Shown: positions 1-8,615, counted from the first letter of the stretch. The stretch: DNA of 64,000 nt from Lachnospiraceae bacterium UBA7086 (GCA_002492525.1 DKZA01000003.1:44392-108391); one strand, 5' to 3'. The notes: generated from the letters alone by a model not told the origin. Program-made: numbers and translations.

Positions 1-943
1 TGCCATGAGCGGAAGGGACATTTAAACGGTTGGAATAGCCTATGTGGAGGGTAATGGAGCGGGTGACCAGATTCTTCTCCACCAGATCCAGGCACAGCAG
101 GTCTGTCATTTCCTTGACGATGAGGAGCCCTTTGTCAAAGGGATAGTCACAGCCTAATACCTGGCCGCTGGTCAGACAGCTGCTGTGGGGTTTATAGGTT
201 TTGATATCTGCAATGGTCACGGGTTCCCTGCCCCAGGCATGGTCGATCAGCAGTTCTGCGTCCACGCCAAAAAGCTGGTATAATAACGATTCATCCGCTT
301 CGGCGATGTCACCCATGGTGCGGATGCCGAAGGTGTCAAGCCTTCGGGCGGTGCCGGCGCCTATCCGCCAGAAATCGGTGAGGGGTTTATGATTCCACAA
401 GGTCTGACGGTAGCTTTCTTCCGTGAGTTCTCCGATAAAGTCTGAGGCATGTTTGGCCGTGATATCCAGGGCGATCTTAGCCAGGTACAGGTTGGAACCC
501 ACGCCGCAGGAAGCGCGGACGCCAATCTGTTCATAAATGTCCTGCATGATCCGAAATCCAAGGTCTCTGGCGGAAAGCTGGTAGAGCGCCAGGTAATCGG
601 TCACGTCCATAAAAGCTTCGTCGATGGAGTAAACGTGAATGTCCTCCTTGGAAATATATTTTAAATAAATGGCATAGATATCGGCGGAAGTATCCACATA
701 TTTCTGCATCCGGGGCGGTGCCACAATGTATTCCACATGCTTTGGTATCTCGAAGATACGGCAGCGGTTCTTGATGCCCAGTGCTTTCATGGCAGGCGTG
801 ATGGCCAGACAGATGGTTTTGTCTGTCCGTGAGGGATCGGCCACCACCAGATTGGTAGTCATGGGATCTAACCCTCTTTCCACACACTCTACGGAGGCAT
901 AGAAAGATTTCAGATCAATGCATAGATAAGTGCGTTGTTTCAT
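1..943 (-). CDS. Y-family DNA polymerase (DinB/UmuC type), 3' end beyond window
   Basis: Translating the minus strand from the ATG at 943 gives 314 uninterrupted codons to the window edge, so the C-terminus is missing. The start fits a GGAAG ribosome binding site. The palm motif CIDLKSFYASVEC lies at the N-terminus and SIDEAFMDV near residue 105, which are the metal-binding carboxylate motifs of Y-family translesion polymerases. A helix-hairpin-helix-like stretch follows (WRIGAGTARRLDTFGI). Family knowledge: these enzymes copy damaged templates with low fidelity. The upstream LexA-like palindrome inside the promoter spacer supports damage induction. It resembles the UvrX/YqjW subgroup, but the subgroup call is an inference. 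Confidence 0.93.
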   Translation of the reverse strand, partial: MKQRTYLCIDLKSFYASVECVERGLDPMTTNLVVADPSRTDKTICLAITPAMKALGIKNRCRIFEIPKHVEYIVAPPRMQKYVDTSADIYAIYLKYISKEDIHVYSIDEAFMDVTDYLALYQLSARDLGFRIMQDIYEQIGVRASCGVGSNLYLAKIALDITAKHASDFIGELTEESYRQTLWNHKPLTDFWRIGAGTARRLDTFGIRTMGDIAEADESLLYQLFGVDAELLIDHAWGREPVTIADIKTYKPHSSCLTSGQVLGCDYPFDKGLLIVKEMTDLLCLDLVEKNLVTRSITLHIGYSNRLNVPSAHG

Positions 944-967
944 AACAGGGCTTCCTTTCTTGTCTAT

Positions 968-997
968 AGTATACAACAGCAAACATATGTTTGGCAA
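968..997 (-). promoter_or_regulatory. Promoter of the Y-family polymerase gene
   Basis: Read leftward, TTGCCA (992-997) and TATACT (968-973) are separated by 18 bases and lie about 25 bases before the ATG at 943. The spacer contains the LexA-like palindrome, so repressor binding would block polymerase directly. Confidence 0.7.
980..993. promoter_or_regulatory. LexA/DinR-type SOS box
   Basis: CAAACATATGTTTG is a perfect 14-base palindrome. It closely resembles the Gram-positive SOS box (CGAAC-N4-GTTCG in Bacillus). It lies in the promoter spacer of a translesion polymerase, the expected place for LexA control. Binding itself is inferred. Confidence 0.75.
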
Positions 998-1127
998 ATG
1001 TATTTTATGGAAGATAGATAATGACAATTTGGAGTAATTTTTGCTTTCTGTAAAGAAATAGAGGACAAATCTTTCCAAAGATGATACTATAACTATATAG
1101 CGATAGTAATAAAGGGGATAAATACAA

Positions 1128-2399
1128 ATGAGTGTTATCAGCAGTAAGGATGTCAATGAGATTATTCGTAAGACGCTGGGTATTATCAATAACAAAATTA
1201 TACAGCATGGCGAGATTACGGGATACCTCTTATACAAGATGATGGAGTATGAAAATGAGTACACAGACCAGCATTATACCGAACAGGAGATGGTGGACTA
1301 CACGATGCTGGGTATCCTGCATGACATTGGCCTTTACAAGGAGGACAATGTCAAGAATGTGTCGGATTTTGAGACCAAGAATCTCTGGCCCCATTCGATT
1401 TATGGATTCCTTTTCTTAAAATACCTGTCTCCTATGGGAGATAAGGCGGAGATTGTGCTATATCATCATCTGGATTACAACAGGCACAGTATGATACAGA
1501 GCCGTTATATGCATATCATAGATATGCTCAGTCTGGCGGATAAGATGGATACCTTCCTGCATCTGAAAGATGAGAAACTGGGGCAGGATTATTTCGCAAA
1601 ATATCGGGATATTAAATTTTCCGGCGCGGCTATGGATCTTTTCCAGAAGGCAGAGAAGAGATATGGAATTACGGGTAGTCTGGTGAACGGCAAGTACAGG
1701 GAGGAACTGGATATTCTGTTGGCCAAGAGGGCTTTCTCAGAGCAGTATAAGAAGGGCTTTCTGGAGATGTTAGTTTATACCATTGATTTTAGAAGTGAGC
1801 ATACGGTGATACATACGCTGGCAACAGTGAACTTTGCAGAACAGCTGGGCAGACTTTCCAGGGTTTCCGGGAAAGATCTGCGGGATCTGCACTACGGCGC
1901 CCTGCTTCATGATTTGGGCAAGATTGCGATTCCTTTGAATATTCTGGAGTCCACAGGGCGGCTGAGTGACGATGAGATGAAGATTATGAAAGCCCATGTG
2001 CGTATCACGGAGATGATTCTGGAAGGGGTCGTGGATGATGCGGTCTTGCAGATTGCGGTCAGGCATCACGAAAAACTGGACGGCACAGGGTATCATAAGG
2101 GATTGAAAGCAGAAGATTTGACACTGCCGCAGCAGATCATTGCGGTGGCGGATATCTTAAGTGCTTTGTATGGTAAGCGAAGCTACAAGGAAGCTTTTAG
2201 TAAAGAAAAGATACTGGATATCATGAATTCCGATGCAGACCGGGGCAAGATCAACCGGAATGTGGTTACCAGTCTGGAGCGTAATTATGATAATATTATC
2301 AAAGAGTTTGAGAAGGAAAAAGAGAACACGATTGGTCTGTATTTAAAGATTAAGGAACAGTATGCAATTATGATTGAGCGGTTTAAGCAGTTCGACTAA
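1128..2399 (+). CDS. Tandem HD / HD-GYP domain protein, probable cyclic-di-nucleotide phosphodiesterase
   Basis: This 423-residue soluble protein has two HD-type domains. The first carries HD at 65-66 with HH at 113-114. The second carries LLHDLGK (H261, D262, K265), HHE at 313-315 and DGTGYH at 318-323, the pattern of HD-GYP metal-dependent phosphodiesterases that hydrolyse cyclic-di-GMP or related dinucleotides. The usual GYP is GYH here. There is no membrane segment or receiver domain, so any input would have to come through the N-terminal HD half. AAGGGG lies 10 bases before the ATG. It precedes the DUF362 gene by 13 bases and is probably cotranscribed. Substrate specificity cannot be read from sequence. 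Confidence 0.87.
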   Translation: MSVISSKDVNEIIRKTLGIINNKIIQHGEITGYLLYKMMEYENEYTDQHYTEQEMVDYTMLGILHDIGLYKEDNVKNVSDFETKNLWPHSIYGFLFLKYLSPMGDKAEIVLYHHLDYNRHSMIQSRYMHIIDMLSLADKMDTFLHLKDEKLGQDYFAKYRDIKFSGAAMDLFQKAEKRYGITGSLVNGKYREELDILLAKRAFSEQYKKGFLEMLVYTIDFRSEHTVIHTLATVNFAEQLGRLSRVSGKDLRDLHYGALLHDLGKIAIPLNILESTGRLSDDEMKIMKAHVRITEMILEGVVDDAVLQIAVRHHEKLDGTGYHKGLKAEDLTLPQQIIAVADILSALYGKRSYKEAFSKEKILDIMNSDADRGKINRNVVTSLERNYDNIIKEFEKEKENTIGLYLKIKEQYAIMIERFKQFD

Positions 2400-2412
2400 A
2401 AAGGAGGCACAC

Positions 2413-3531
2413 ATGGAACAGGCAAAAGTATATTTTACATCATTTAAAGCGACAGAACATGAGAATTTATTACAGAAACTGCACAGGCTGATGAAAACGG
2501 CGGGGTTTGAGACCATTGATTTTACAGATAAATATGCGGCGATCAAGATTCATTTCGGGGAGTATGGCAATCTGGCTTTTTTGCGGCCGAATTATGCGAG
2601 GGTGGTGGCAGATTATGTGAAAGAGTTAGGCGGCAAACCTTATCTGACGGATTGCAATACGCTTTATGTGGGAAGCCGTAAGAACGCATTGGATCATCTG
2701 GAGACTGCCTATGTGAATGGATTTTCACCTTATCAGACGGGATGTCATGTGATTATCGCCGATGGACTGAAAGGAACAGATGAGACCATCGTGCCGATTG
2801 ACGGAGAGTATGTGAAGGAAGCAAAGATTGGGCATGCCATTATGGATGCGGATGTGTTTATTTCCCTGACCCATTTTAAAGGGCATGAGATGGCAGGCTT
2901 TGGCGGAACGCTCAAGAATATCGGTATGGGCTGTGGTTCCAGGGCCGGTAAGATGGAGCAGCATTGTGAAGGAAAGCCCAGCGTGGATCAGAACCTTTGT
3001 ATAGGATGCGGTGCCTGTGACAGGATATGCGCCCACGGGGCACCTCAGATTAGCGGTGGGAAAGCAAAGATCGATCATGATAAATGCGTGGGCTGCGGAA
3101 GATGTATGGCGGTGTGCCCGAAAGATGCAATCGCGGCAGATTTTGCAGATTCCATAGCGGTTCTGAATTATAAGATGGCAGAGTATTCTCTGGCAGTGTG
3201 CAAGGACAGGCCATGTTTCCATGTGTCCTTGATTTGTGATGTATCTCCCAACTGTGACTGTCATGCGGAGAATGATATTCCGATCCTTCCCAATATCGGT
3301 ATGCTGGCGTCCTTTGATCCGGTGGCGCTAGATCAGGCCTGTGCGGATCTGTGTAACCAGGCAGCTCCTGTGGCGGACAGTATTCTGGGTGAGAATATCA
3401 GGAAGCACGGCGGGGAAGAAGAACACGATCATTTCCACATGACCCATCCGGATACGGAGTGGCAATCCTGTATTGCCCATGCGGTAAAGATCGGCTTGGG
3501 AACCGACCAGTATGAATTGGTGAAAATATAA
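2413..3531 (+). CDS. DUF362 domain protein with two 4Fe-4S clusters
   Basis: The start at 2413 is chosen because AAGGAGG sits at 2401-2407; an in-frame upstream ATG would lie inside the preceding gene. The 372-residue product has an N-terminal DUF362 domain (about 5-180, with THFKGHEMAGFGG) and two ferredoxin motifs: C196, C199, C202, C206 and C225, C228, C231, C235. The region after the clusters continues the DUF362 fold. Such proteins are common in Clostridia and are presumed electron carriers or Fe-S enzymes, but no reaction is established for this type. A rho-independent terminator follows. Confidence 0.88.
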   Translation: MEQAKVYFTSFKATEHENLLQKLHRLMKTAGFETIDFTDKYAAIKIHFGEYGNLAFLRPNYARVVADYVKELGGKPYLTDCNTLYVGSRKNALDHLETAYVNGFSPYQTGCHVIIADGLKGTDETIVPIDGEYVKEAKIGHAIMDADVFISLTHFKGHEMAGFGGTLKNIGMGCGSRAGKMEQHCEGKPSVDQNLCIGCGACDRICAHGAPQISGGKAKIDHDKCVGCGRCMAVCPKDAIAADFADSIAVLNYKMAEYSLAVCKDRPCFHVSLICDVSPNCDCHAENDIPILPNIGMLASFDPVALDQACADLCNQAAPVADSILGENIRKHGGEEEHDHFHMTHPDTEWQSCIAHAVKIGLGTDQYELVKI

Positions 3532-3565
3532 GGATAAAAGGATTTGCGAACAGAAACTTTCATCA

Positions 3566-3598
3566 GACGGCTTCCCGCAGGGGAGGCCGTTGTTTTTG
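3566..3598 (+). terminator. Rho-independent terminator after the DUF362 gene
   Basis: The arms ACGGCTTCCC and GGGGAGGCCGT pair around a three-base loop, followed by TTGTTTTTGTC. It also marks the left edge of the AT-rich island. Confidence 0.8.
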
Positions 3599-3648
3599 TC
3601 TTCTTTTGCATGTTGGTAGCCGATAGTTGTATCTTAGTATGGAACTCA

Positions 3649-3676
3649 TTGCAATGTAGAAATTACAGGATATACT
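3649..3676 (+). promoter_or_regulatory. Promoter of the LytTR/ABC operon
   Basis: TTGCAA (3649-3654) and TATACT (3671-3676) are separated by 16 bases and lie 21 bases upstream of the LytTR start codon. AGGTG near 3688 serves as ribosome binding site. Confidence 0.55.
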
Positions 3677-3697
3677 GAATAAAAAGCAGGTGACGAA

Positions 3698-4147
3698 ATG
3701 GTAATCAAAACGGAACAAGATTTAAGCTGCACCGATATGGAAGTTTTAATCCGCTATGCCAAAATAAATAAGCGGGTGAAACGACTGCTTGCTTTAATAC
3801 GGTCATTTGACACACGAATTAAATGTAATGAAGAAAATATGGAACGCTATGTAAATGTATCGGATATTTTTTATATAGAAAGTGTTGATAAGCGGACATT
3901 TATTTATCTTGAAAAAGAAGTTCTCCGTACAGATTACAGGTTATATCAATTAGCTGAAAATTTAGCGGATCTGGGATTCGTTCAAATCAGTAAATCATGT
4001 ATTTTGAACATTAACACTTTAGAGAGCATAAAACCGCTTATCAACAGCCGTATGGAAGCAACCTTGCAAAATGGGGAGAGGCTTTATATTACCCGCAAAT
4101 ATTTAGGGAATATCAAACAGGCTTTACAAGGAGGAACAGGGATTTGA
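3698..4147 (+). CDS. LytTR-family DNA-binding regulator
   Basis: This 149-residue protein carries a C-terminal LytTR domain (about 45-145), with the typical beta-strand pattern YVNVSDIFYIESVDKRTFIY, FVQISKSCILNIN and an RLYITRKY ending. There is no receiver domain, so it belongs to the free-standing LytTR type. It overlaps the next gene by four bases. Regulators of this type next to a DUF3021 protein and an ABC transporter commonly control that transporter and themselves; here that is inferred from the operon. Confidence 0.88.
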   Translation: MVIKTEQDLSCTDMEVLIRYAKINKRVKRLLALIRSFDTRIKCNEENMERYVNVSDIFYIESVDKRTFIYLEKEVLRTDYRLYQLAENLADLGFVQISKSCILNINTLESIKPLINSRMEATLQNGERLYITRKYLGNIKQALQGGTGI

Positions 4148-4530
4148 AAAAAATATCTGTCAATATTTTGTGTAGCACAGCAGTTACTTTACTGCTATTA
4201 GCCATTTTGGGCCTGGTTTCTGGTGCGCAGTTTCTTCTGATCAACAGCGTTTTTCAATCTTTCGTTGTTAATATTGTCATTCATATAGGATTACTTTTTA
4301 CACACAGATTTGAAAGCAGTTATGCCATATTGGAATTTATGTTAGACATTGGTTATATGGAAGCCGTGGTGATTATCTTTGGAGCGATTTTTAACTGGTA
4401 TGGCAGCACCCCGATAGGGGTACTTGTTATCATGACGGCAATGATTTATATTGTGGGAGTTTTTCTAAACATGGTTCAAATGCGGCAGGAAGTTGAAGAA
4501 ATAAATGAACTGCTGCAAAAACACAAATAA
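4144..4530 (+). CDS. DUF3021 family membrane protein
   Basis: It starts with TTG at 4144, overlapping the LytTR stop, with AGGAGG about ten bases upstream. The 128-residue product has four predicted membrane segments (about 8-28, 38-55, 75-92, 95-113) and a short charged C-terminal tail (EVEEINELLQKHK). DUF3021 proteins are usually paired with LytTR regulators and may act as membrane partners or sensors. No biochemical function is known to me. Confidence 0.82.
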   Translation: MKKISVNILCSTAVTLLLLAILGLVSGAQFLLINSVFQSFVVNIVIHIGLLFTHRFESSYAILEFMLDIGYMEAVVIIFGAIFNWYGSTPIGVLVIMTAMIYIVGVFLNMVQMRQEVEEINELLQKHK

Positions 4531-4554
4531 TATTATGTCAAAGGAGAATGAAAG

Positions 4555-5250
4555 ATGCTCCCTATTCTCAGCGCGGAAAACATAACAAAAGACTACGGAA
4601 AAGAAAAAGTGATCAAAGGCATTACGCTTGCTCTTTATCCAGAAACATTTACTGTGATCCTTGGACCGAGCGGCTCAGGGAAATCCACGCTTTTGAATAT
4701 TCTTTCAGGCATGATAAAGCCTACCACGGGGACCGTTACATATGAGGATAAAATAATTACTATTTTATCACAGACAGAGCTTGCCGATTGGAAGCGAAAT
4801 AATATAGGCTATGTTTTTCAAAATTATATGCTTTTAAATAACCTTACAGTAGAAGAAAATATTAAAGTCGGTATTTCTTCCAAAATGACACCACTTGCCT
4901 TTGACAGGTTGACCCGTATTCTCGAAATAGATAGTCTGTTAGATAAATTTCCTGCACAGCTATCCGGCGGGCAACAGCAACGGGTTGCCATTGCGAGAGC
5001 AGTTATCAAAGGAGCACACTTCCTATTTTGTGATGAAGCTACCGGGGCATTGGACGAAGAAAACAGCAAAAAGGTAGTTGAGCTATTGTATCATTTGAAA
5101 AACACCTTCGGTGTTACCATACTTTTTACAACACATAATGAACAGATCGCACATACAGCAAATCGCATTATAACAATGAAAGACGGAATGATTATTAGTG
5201 ATAGGGAAAATAAAAATCCAGTATCTGCAGGCGACATGATTTGGGGATGA
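4555..5250 (+). CDS. ABC transporter ATP-binding protein (MacB/LolD type)
   Basis: The 231-residue ATPase has Walker A GPSGSGKST (37-45), Q-loop near 89, signature LSGGQ (136-140), Walker B LFCDE (157-161) and a switch His in FTTHNE. An AAGGAGAATGA ribosome binding site precedes the ATG. Its stop overlaps the start of the permease as ATGA, indicating translational coupling. ATPases of this subgroup work with FtsX-like permeases in peptide or antibiotic export and sensing, or lipoprotein extraction. The substrate is not evident. Confidence 0.92.
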   Translation: MLPILSAENITKDYGKEKVIKGITLALYPETFTVILGPSGSGKSTLLNILSGMIKPTTGTVTYEDKIITILSQTELADWKRNNIGYVFQNYMLLNNLTVEENIKVGISSKMTPLAFDRLTRILEIDSLLDKFPAQLSGGQQQRVAIARAVIKGAHFLFCDEATGALDEENSKKVVELLYHLKNTFGVTILFTTHNEQIAHTANRIITMKDGMIISDRENKNPVSAGDMIWG

Positions 5251-6965
5251 GGAATATGAGACTTGTATACAAACAGCTTTTCAAACAAGTTATAAAAGAT
5301 AAAATCTTTCTGTCATTGTTATTACTTCTTACAATGATGACCTCACTTTCCTTTTTCTTTGTAATGGGTTCTATCGACGGAAACTTAAAGATACTGAGCA
5401 GACTGCAAAATCTTACAGCCAATCAACAACGATATCAAAGCGCACTCCATTCCAACAGGATACTTGGCTTTACATTTTGGTTATCCCTTGTAAGTCTTTC
5501 CAGCGTCGTGTTCGTTATGTTTTTTTACAGATTTTTCAGAGCGAATAAAAAACAAATAGGGTGCATAAAATCTCTTGGTTTCAGAAACAGCAGCTTGCAA
5601 TGGTTCTTTATGGCCTTTACAGCAGTATTGTCTGTTTTGGGCGCAGCATTAGGATTATTTGGGGGATATGTCTTATCTGATATTTTAATTCGGGCTAATG
5701 CAAGGACCTATGAAGTGACAGGTTTAACAAAAAGTATAAGTGGGTTTAGTTTAGTAATAGGTCTTGCGGTATCTACAATCATTTTTTGCATGGTAGCAAT
5801 ATTGTGTTATGGCTTTGTAAGAAACAAAGAAGCCGGGTTATTGTTAGCAGGAAACAGTGTGCAAAACCGCTTTCCGGTTACCTTGAAAATCGCGGATAAA
5901 ATAAGCCGAATGGTACCCGTAAATAAAAGACTTTCTTTGAGAATTGCTCTGCGCAAGCCGTTGTCGGTATTGCTTTTGCTTGTATCTGTCATGTCATTTA
6001 GTGTGTGCATGATTTTAGGGCAATCGCTGAATATCAGTAGTGCTAAGGTATTTACTACACAAACCGCGGGACATAATTACGAGTATCAAATACAATATCA
6101 AGAATATAAAACTGCCGACAGTTTCAGTGAGGTAATGATGTACATTGACAGTACATCAACTATCACGATAAATAATCATGAAATAGAACGTACTGTATCG
6201 GGGCTTTATGAGATAAATGCGCTGTATGAATTGAAAAACGAAAACAACGAATTATTAACAACACCAAGAGCAGGATATGTTTACATCCATCCCGAACTTT
6301 CAGAAATTTATGGTGTTAAAATAGGAGATATTTTAGCCGTTACGATTGCCGATGAACAGTATCAGTTTATGGTTGAAGAAATGGCTGCCAATGCACAAAC
6401 GAATCATATTTATATGAACGGAGAACAATTAACAGAAATTCTTGACATAACAACCGGTTCTTATAATGGGGTATTCAGTGCAGATCAACTAGGAGGCGGC
6501 ACCGTAATAAGCAAAGAACAGCGCATGGAAGAATTAAACCGTAATTTGGTTTCTAATCAAACAAGTGCTGTAATCAATCAAGTAACGGGTGTCTTAGTGG
6601 GAATTATTCTGATTTTTCTCGCTCTTCATATCAGCTTTCAGGATAATACCCATGATATTTTGATATTGAGTATGTTAGGTCATCATGCCGGATATATACG
6701 AAAATTATTGATAGATGTTTATTTACCTGTTTTATGGGTTGTATTTGTGATAACTCTTGCGCCGAGTATGATATTAGCAAGAGCGATACAAAATTCGCTT
6801 TCAATTTCCACGAACGATTATATGCCGTTTGGCATCAATCCTCTTGTTATCATAATAGCTTTTGGATTGATAAACTTAATCTATTATGGGGTGCAGGCAG
6901 CTTTTGATTTGAGGATTAAGAAAATAACAGGAAAAGGGAAAATTACAGATATACTCTATGATTGA
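5247..6965 (+). CDS. FtsX/MacB-like ABC transporter permease
   Basis: The ATG at 5247 overlaps the TGA of the ATPase gene (5248-5250); a second ATG at 5256 is possible. The 572-residue protein has an N-terminal membrane helix, a pair of helices around residues 70-180 (with FRANKKQIGCIKSLGF, typical of FtsX domains), a large extracytoplasmic region (about 270-435) and a C-terminal helix cluster. This topology fits type VII ABC permeases. With the LytTR and DUF3021 genes it forms a four-gene module, probably for defence against or transport of a membrane-active compound (inference). Confidence 0.87.
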   Translation: MRNMRLVYKQLFKQVIKDKIFLSLLLLLTMMTSLSFFFVMGSIDGNLKILSRLQNLTANQQRYQSALHSNRILGFTFWLSLVSLSSVVFVMFFYRFFRANKKQIGCIKSLGFRNSSLQWFFMAFTAVLSVLGAALGLFGGYVLSDILIRANARTYEVTGLTKSISGFSLVIGLAVSTIIFCMVAILCYGFVRNKEAGLLLAGNSVQNRFPVTLKIADKISRMVPVNKRLSLRIALRKPLSVLLLLVSVMSFSVCMILGQSLNISSAKVFTTQTAGHNYEYQIQYQEYKTADSFSEVMMYIDSTSTITINNHEIERTVSGLYEINALYELKNENNELLTTPRAGYVYIHPELSEIYGVKIGDILAVTIADEQYQFMVEEMAANAQTNHIYMNGEQLTEILDITTGSYNGVFSADQLGGGTVISKEQRMEELNRNLVSNQTSAVINQVTGVLVGIILIFLALHISFQDNTHDILILSMLGHHAGYIRKLLIDVYLPVLWVVFVITLAPSMILARAIQNSLSISTNDYMPFGINPLVIIIAFGLINLIYYGVQAAFDLRIKKITGKGKITDILYD

Positions 6966-6971
6966 TAAACA

Positions 6972-7027
6972 GTATTTTCAATTTTGTTTGAAGTTGATAG
7001 CCCCTCATAGTATAATATCAAAAAGCC
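6972..7027. repeat. 56-bp direct repeat, copy 1 (duplicated promoter)
   Basis: This is identical over 56 bases to 7831-7886. It carries TTGAAG (6988-6993), a 17-base spacer and TATAAT (7011-7016), a strong-looking promoter that now drives no intact gene. It is followed by a fragment of the regulator gene, so it looks like a leftover from a duplication. Confidence 0.9.
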
Positions 7028-7068
7028 ATAACAATAGAAAAACGCTTTTGGGCCAGGGATAAATTACA
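7028..7068 (+). pseudogene. Internal fragment of a FadR/GntR-type regulator gene
   Basis: These 41 bases match 7953-7993 inside the intact regulator gene at 7902-8573 with a few substitutions. Relative to that copy, the ribosome binding site and first 17 codons are deleted, so the duplicated promoter is joined directly to an internal piece. The fragment then breaks off into unrelated sequence. Confidence 0.8.
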
Positions 7069-7076
7069 CAAGCAAC

Positions 7077-7184
7077 GCCGGATATATGCCTATGCTTTAC
7101 ACTGATGCGGATTATATCGCGTCGAACGCCTGTTACGAGAAGATCGGATATGTTCTGAAAGGTAAACTGTGTACCATAAGCTGA
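7077..7184 (+). pseudogene. C-terminal remnant of a GNAT N-acetyltransferase
   Basis: The frame from 7077 reads 35 codons to TGA at 7182-7184, including DADYIASNACYEKIGY and LKGKLCTIS. This is the acetyl-CoA-binding C-terminal end seen in GNAT enzymes (the N-x-x-x-x-x-Y-E-K-x-G-Y motif). No start codon or N-terminal domain exists upstream; it abuts the regulator fragment. It is not a duplicate of the intact GNAT gene at 7307, whose corresponding motif is FYERYGF. Confidence 0.8.
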
Positions 7185-7306
7185 GAATGATAATTTCCAG
7201 TTTATGCTCGATGGAATAGTAACAATAATTGTTCTTGTGCAGATACAAGAATTGCATTTGAAAAACGATGGCAAGATATGCAAACCGGGATTTACGGAGG
7301 TTCATT

Positions 7307-7714
7307 ATGGAGATTGAATATAAAAATACTAAAATATTTACAGAAAAAGAACTGCAAAGATTGTTTCTGTCTGTAAACTGGGAATCAGGAAATTATCCAG
7401 ATAGACTTGTTCGGGCAATGCAAAACTCCACTTATGTAATTTCTGCATGGGATGGCAATAAACTGATTGGACTTATACGGGCACTTAGCGATGGGGAAAC
7501 AGTTGCATTTTTACATTATTTTTTGGTAGATCCAGCATATCAAGGACAACATATTGGCGATGAATTGATGAAAAGAATCTTGAAATACTTTGAACCTCTT
7601 CTTTATGTAAAAATTATGCCCTCTGACCCTAAGACGATTACTTTTTATGAGCGATATGGCTTTCAGCAATATGATAATTACTCGGCAATGGTTCTGAAAC
7701 ATTTTTATAACTAA
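7307..7714 (+). CDS. GNAT family N-acetyltransferase
   Basis: The start at 7307 follows GGAGG at 7296-7300; the upstream in-frame ATG at 7268 has none. The 135-residue protein shows the GNAT core: strand YFLVDPAYQGQHIGDELM (acetyl-CoA pyrophosphate loop, about 78-95) and FYERYGFQQY near 115-124. Such small enzymes acetylate amines on antibiotics, polyamines or metabolites; the acceptor is unknown. It lies in the AT-rich island and shares the 15-base leader CGGGATTTACGGAGG with the gene at 11580. Confidence 0.85.
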   Translation: MEIEYKNTKIFTEKELQRLFLSVNWESGNYPDRLVRAMQNSTYVISAWDGNKLIGLIRALSDGETVAFLHYFLVDPAYQGQHIGDELMKRILKYFEPLLYVKIMPSDPKTITFYERYGFQQYDNYSAMVLKHFYN

Positions 7715-7830
7715 GCCAATTTCGGTTTATAGAATTGTTAAGTTGTTAAAGATTATGTAATCTGTGCAGAAATATACTTATATTTCAAAATTTATACATT
7801 GGGAATACTTTTCCGAAAAGGGGGAAATCT

Positions 7831-7886
7831 GTATTTTCAATTTTGTTTGAAGTTGATAGCCCCTCATAGTATAATATCAAAAAGCC
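7831..7886. repeat. 56-bp direct repeat, copy 2 (promoter of the FadR-type regulator)
   Basis: Identical to 6972-7027. TTGAAG (7847-7852), 17 bases and TATAAT (7870-7875) form the promoter of the regulator starting at 7902, with AGGTG at 7888-7892 as ribosome binding site. Confidence 0.88.
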
Positions 7887-7901
7887 GAGGTGATGCAGCC
7901 C

Positions 7902-8573
7902 ATGAAAAATAAAATGCTTTCACAGAGTATCGCAGATACATTATTATCCATGATAACAATAGAAAAACGATTTTTGGCCGGGGATAAATTACCCAACGAG
8001 AATGAATTATCAGAAGAATTGAATATCAGCCGGACAACCTTAAGAGAAGCCATACGGATTTTAGTAGCTTATAATGTGCTTGAAGTCCAGAGGGGAAAAG
8101 GAACTTTTGTTACCCAGGCTGCATTTGAGCAGCAATCTAATCTAGGGCAGTTATCGGATATAAAAGTAAATGCAAAAGACCTTTACGAAATGCGTTTGAT
8201 TTTCGAGCCGGAAGCCGCTTACTTAGCAGCTATCCGGGGGACAGACGCAGAAATAAAAAGGATTTTGGATTTTGGTGAGAAGATTGAACAGGAAATCAGA
8301 TCCGGGCAAGACCGCACAGACAATGAACATTCATTTCACAAGGCGATTGCACAGGCAACCCATAATGAATTTATGAATCAGCTTATGCCCATTCTTTATC
8401 AGGCGATTGCAAAGGGCGTTACCCTATCTGCCATGAGCCAAAAAGCCGTTACAGATACAGTGGGAGACCACCGCATGATTATGGATTTTTTGGAGCAGAG
8501 AAATGCGGAGGGAGCAAAAAATGCCATGAAAATTCATATCATGCACGCTATACGGGAATTGGGAATAGAATAG
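7902..8573 (+). CDS. FadR-subfamily GntR transcriptional regulator
   Basis: The ATG at 7902 is preferred because AGGTG lies nine bases upstream; the ATG at 7893 overlaps that site. The 223-residue protein has an N-terminal winged helix (about 8-70, with NELSEELNISRTTLREAIR and RGKGTFV) and a C-terminal all-helical FCD domain with the metal or ligand histidines expected of that fold. FCD regulators usually respond to small organic acids. The direct repeats in the next promoter are candidate operators. A terminator follows. Confidence 0.9.
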   Translation: MKNKMLSQSIADTLLSMITIEKRFLAGDKLPNENELSEELNISRTTLREAIRILVAYNVLEVQRGKGTFVTQAAFEQQSNLGQLSDIKVNAKDLYEMRLIFEPEAAYLAAIRGTDAEIKRILDFGEKIEQEIRSGQDRTDNEHSFHKAIAQATHNEFMNQLMPILYQAIAKGVTLSAMSQKAVTDTVGDHRMIMDFLEQRNAEGAKNAMKIHIMHAIRELGIE

Positions 8574-8585
8574 TTCCTGCTTATC

Positions 8586-8615
8586 AGGGCTTACAAATGC
8601 GTAAGCTCTTTTTTT
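8586..8615 (+). terminator. Rho-independent terminator after the FadR-type regulator
   Basis: AGGGCTTAC and GTAAGCTCT pair (one G-T) around AAATGC, followed by a run of seven T. Confidence 0.85.
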
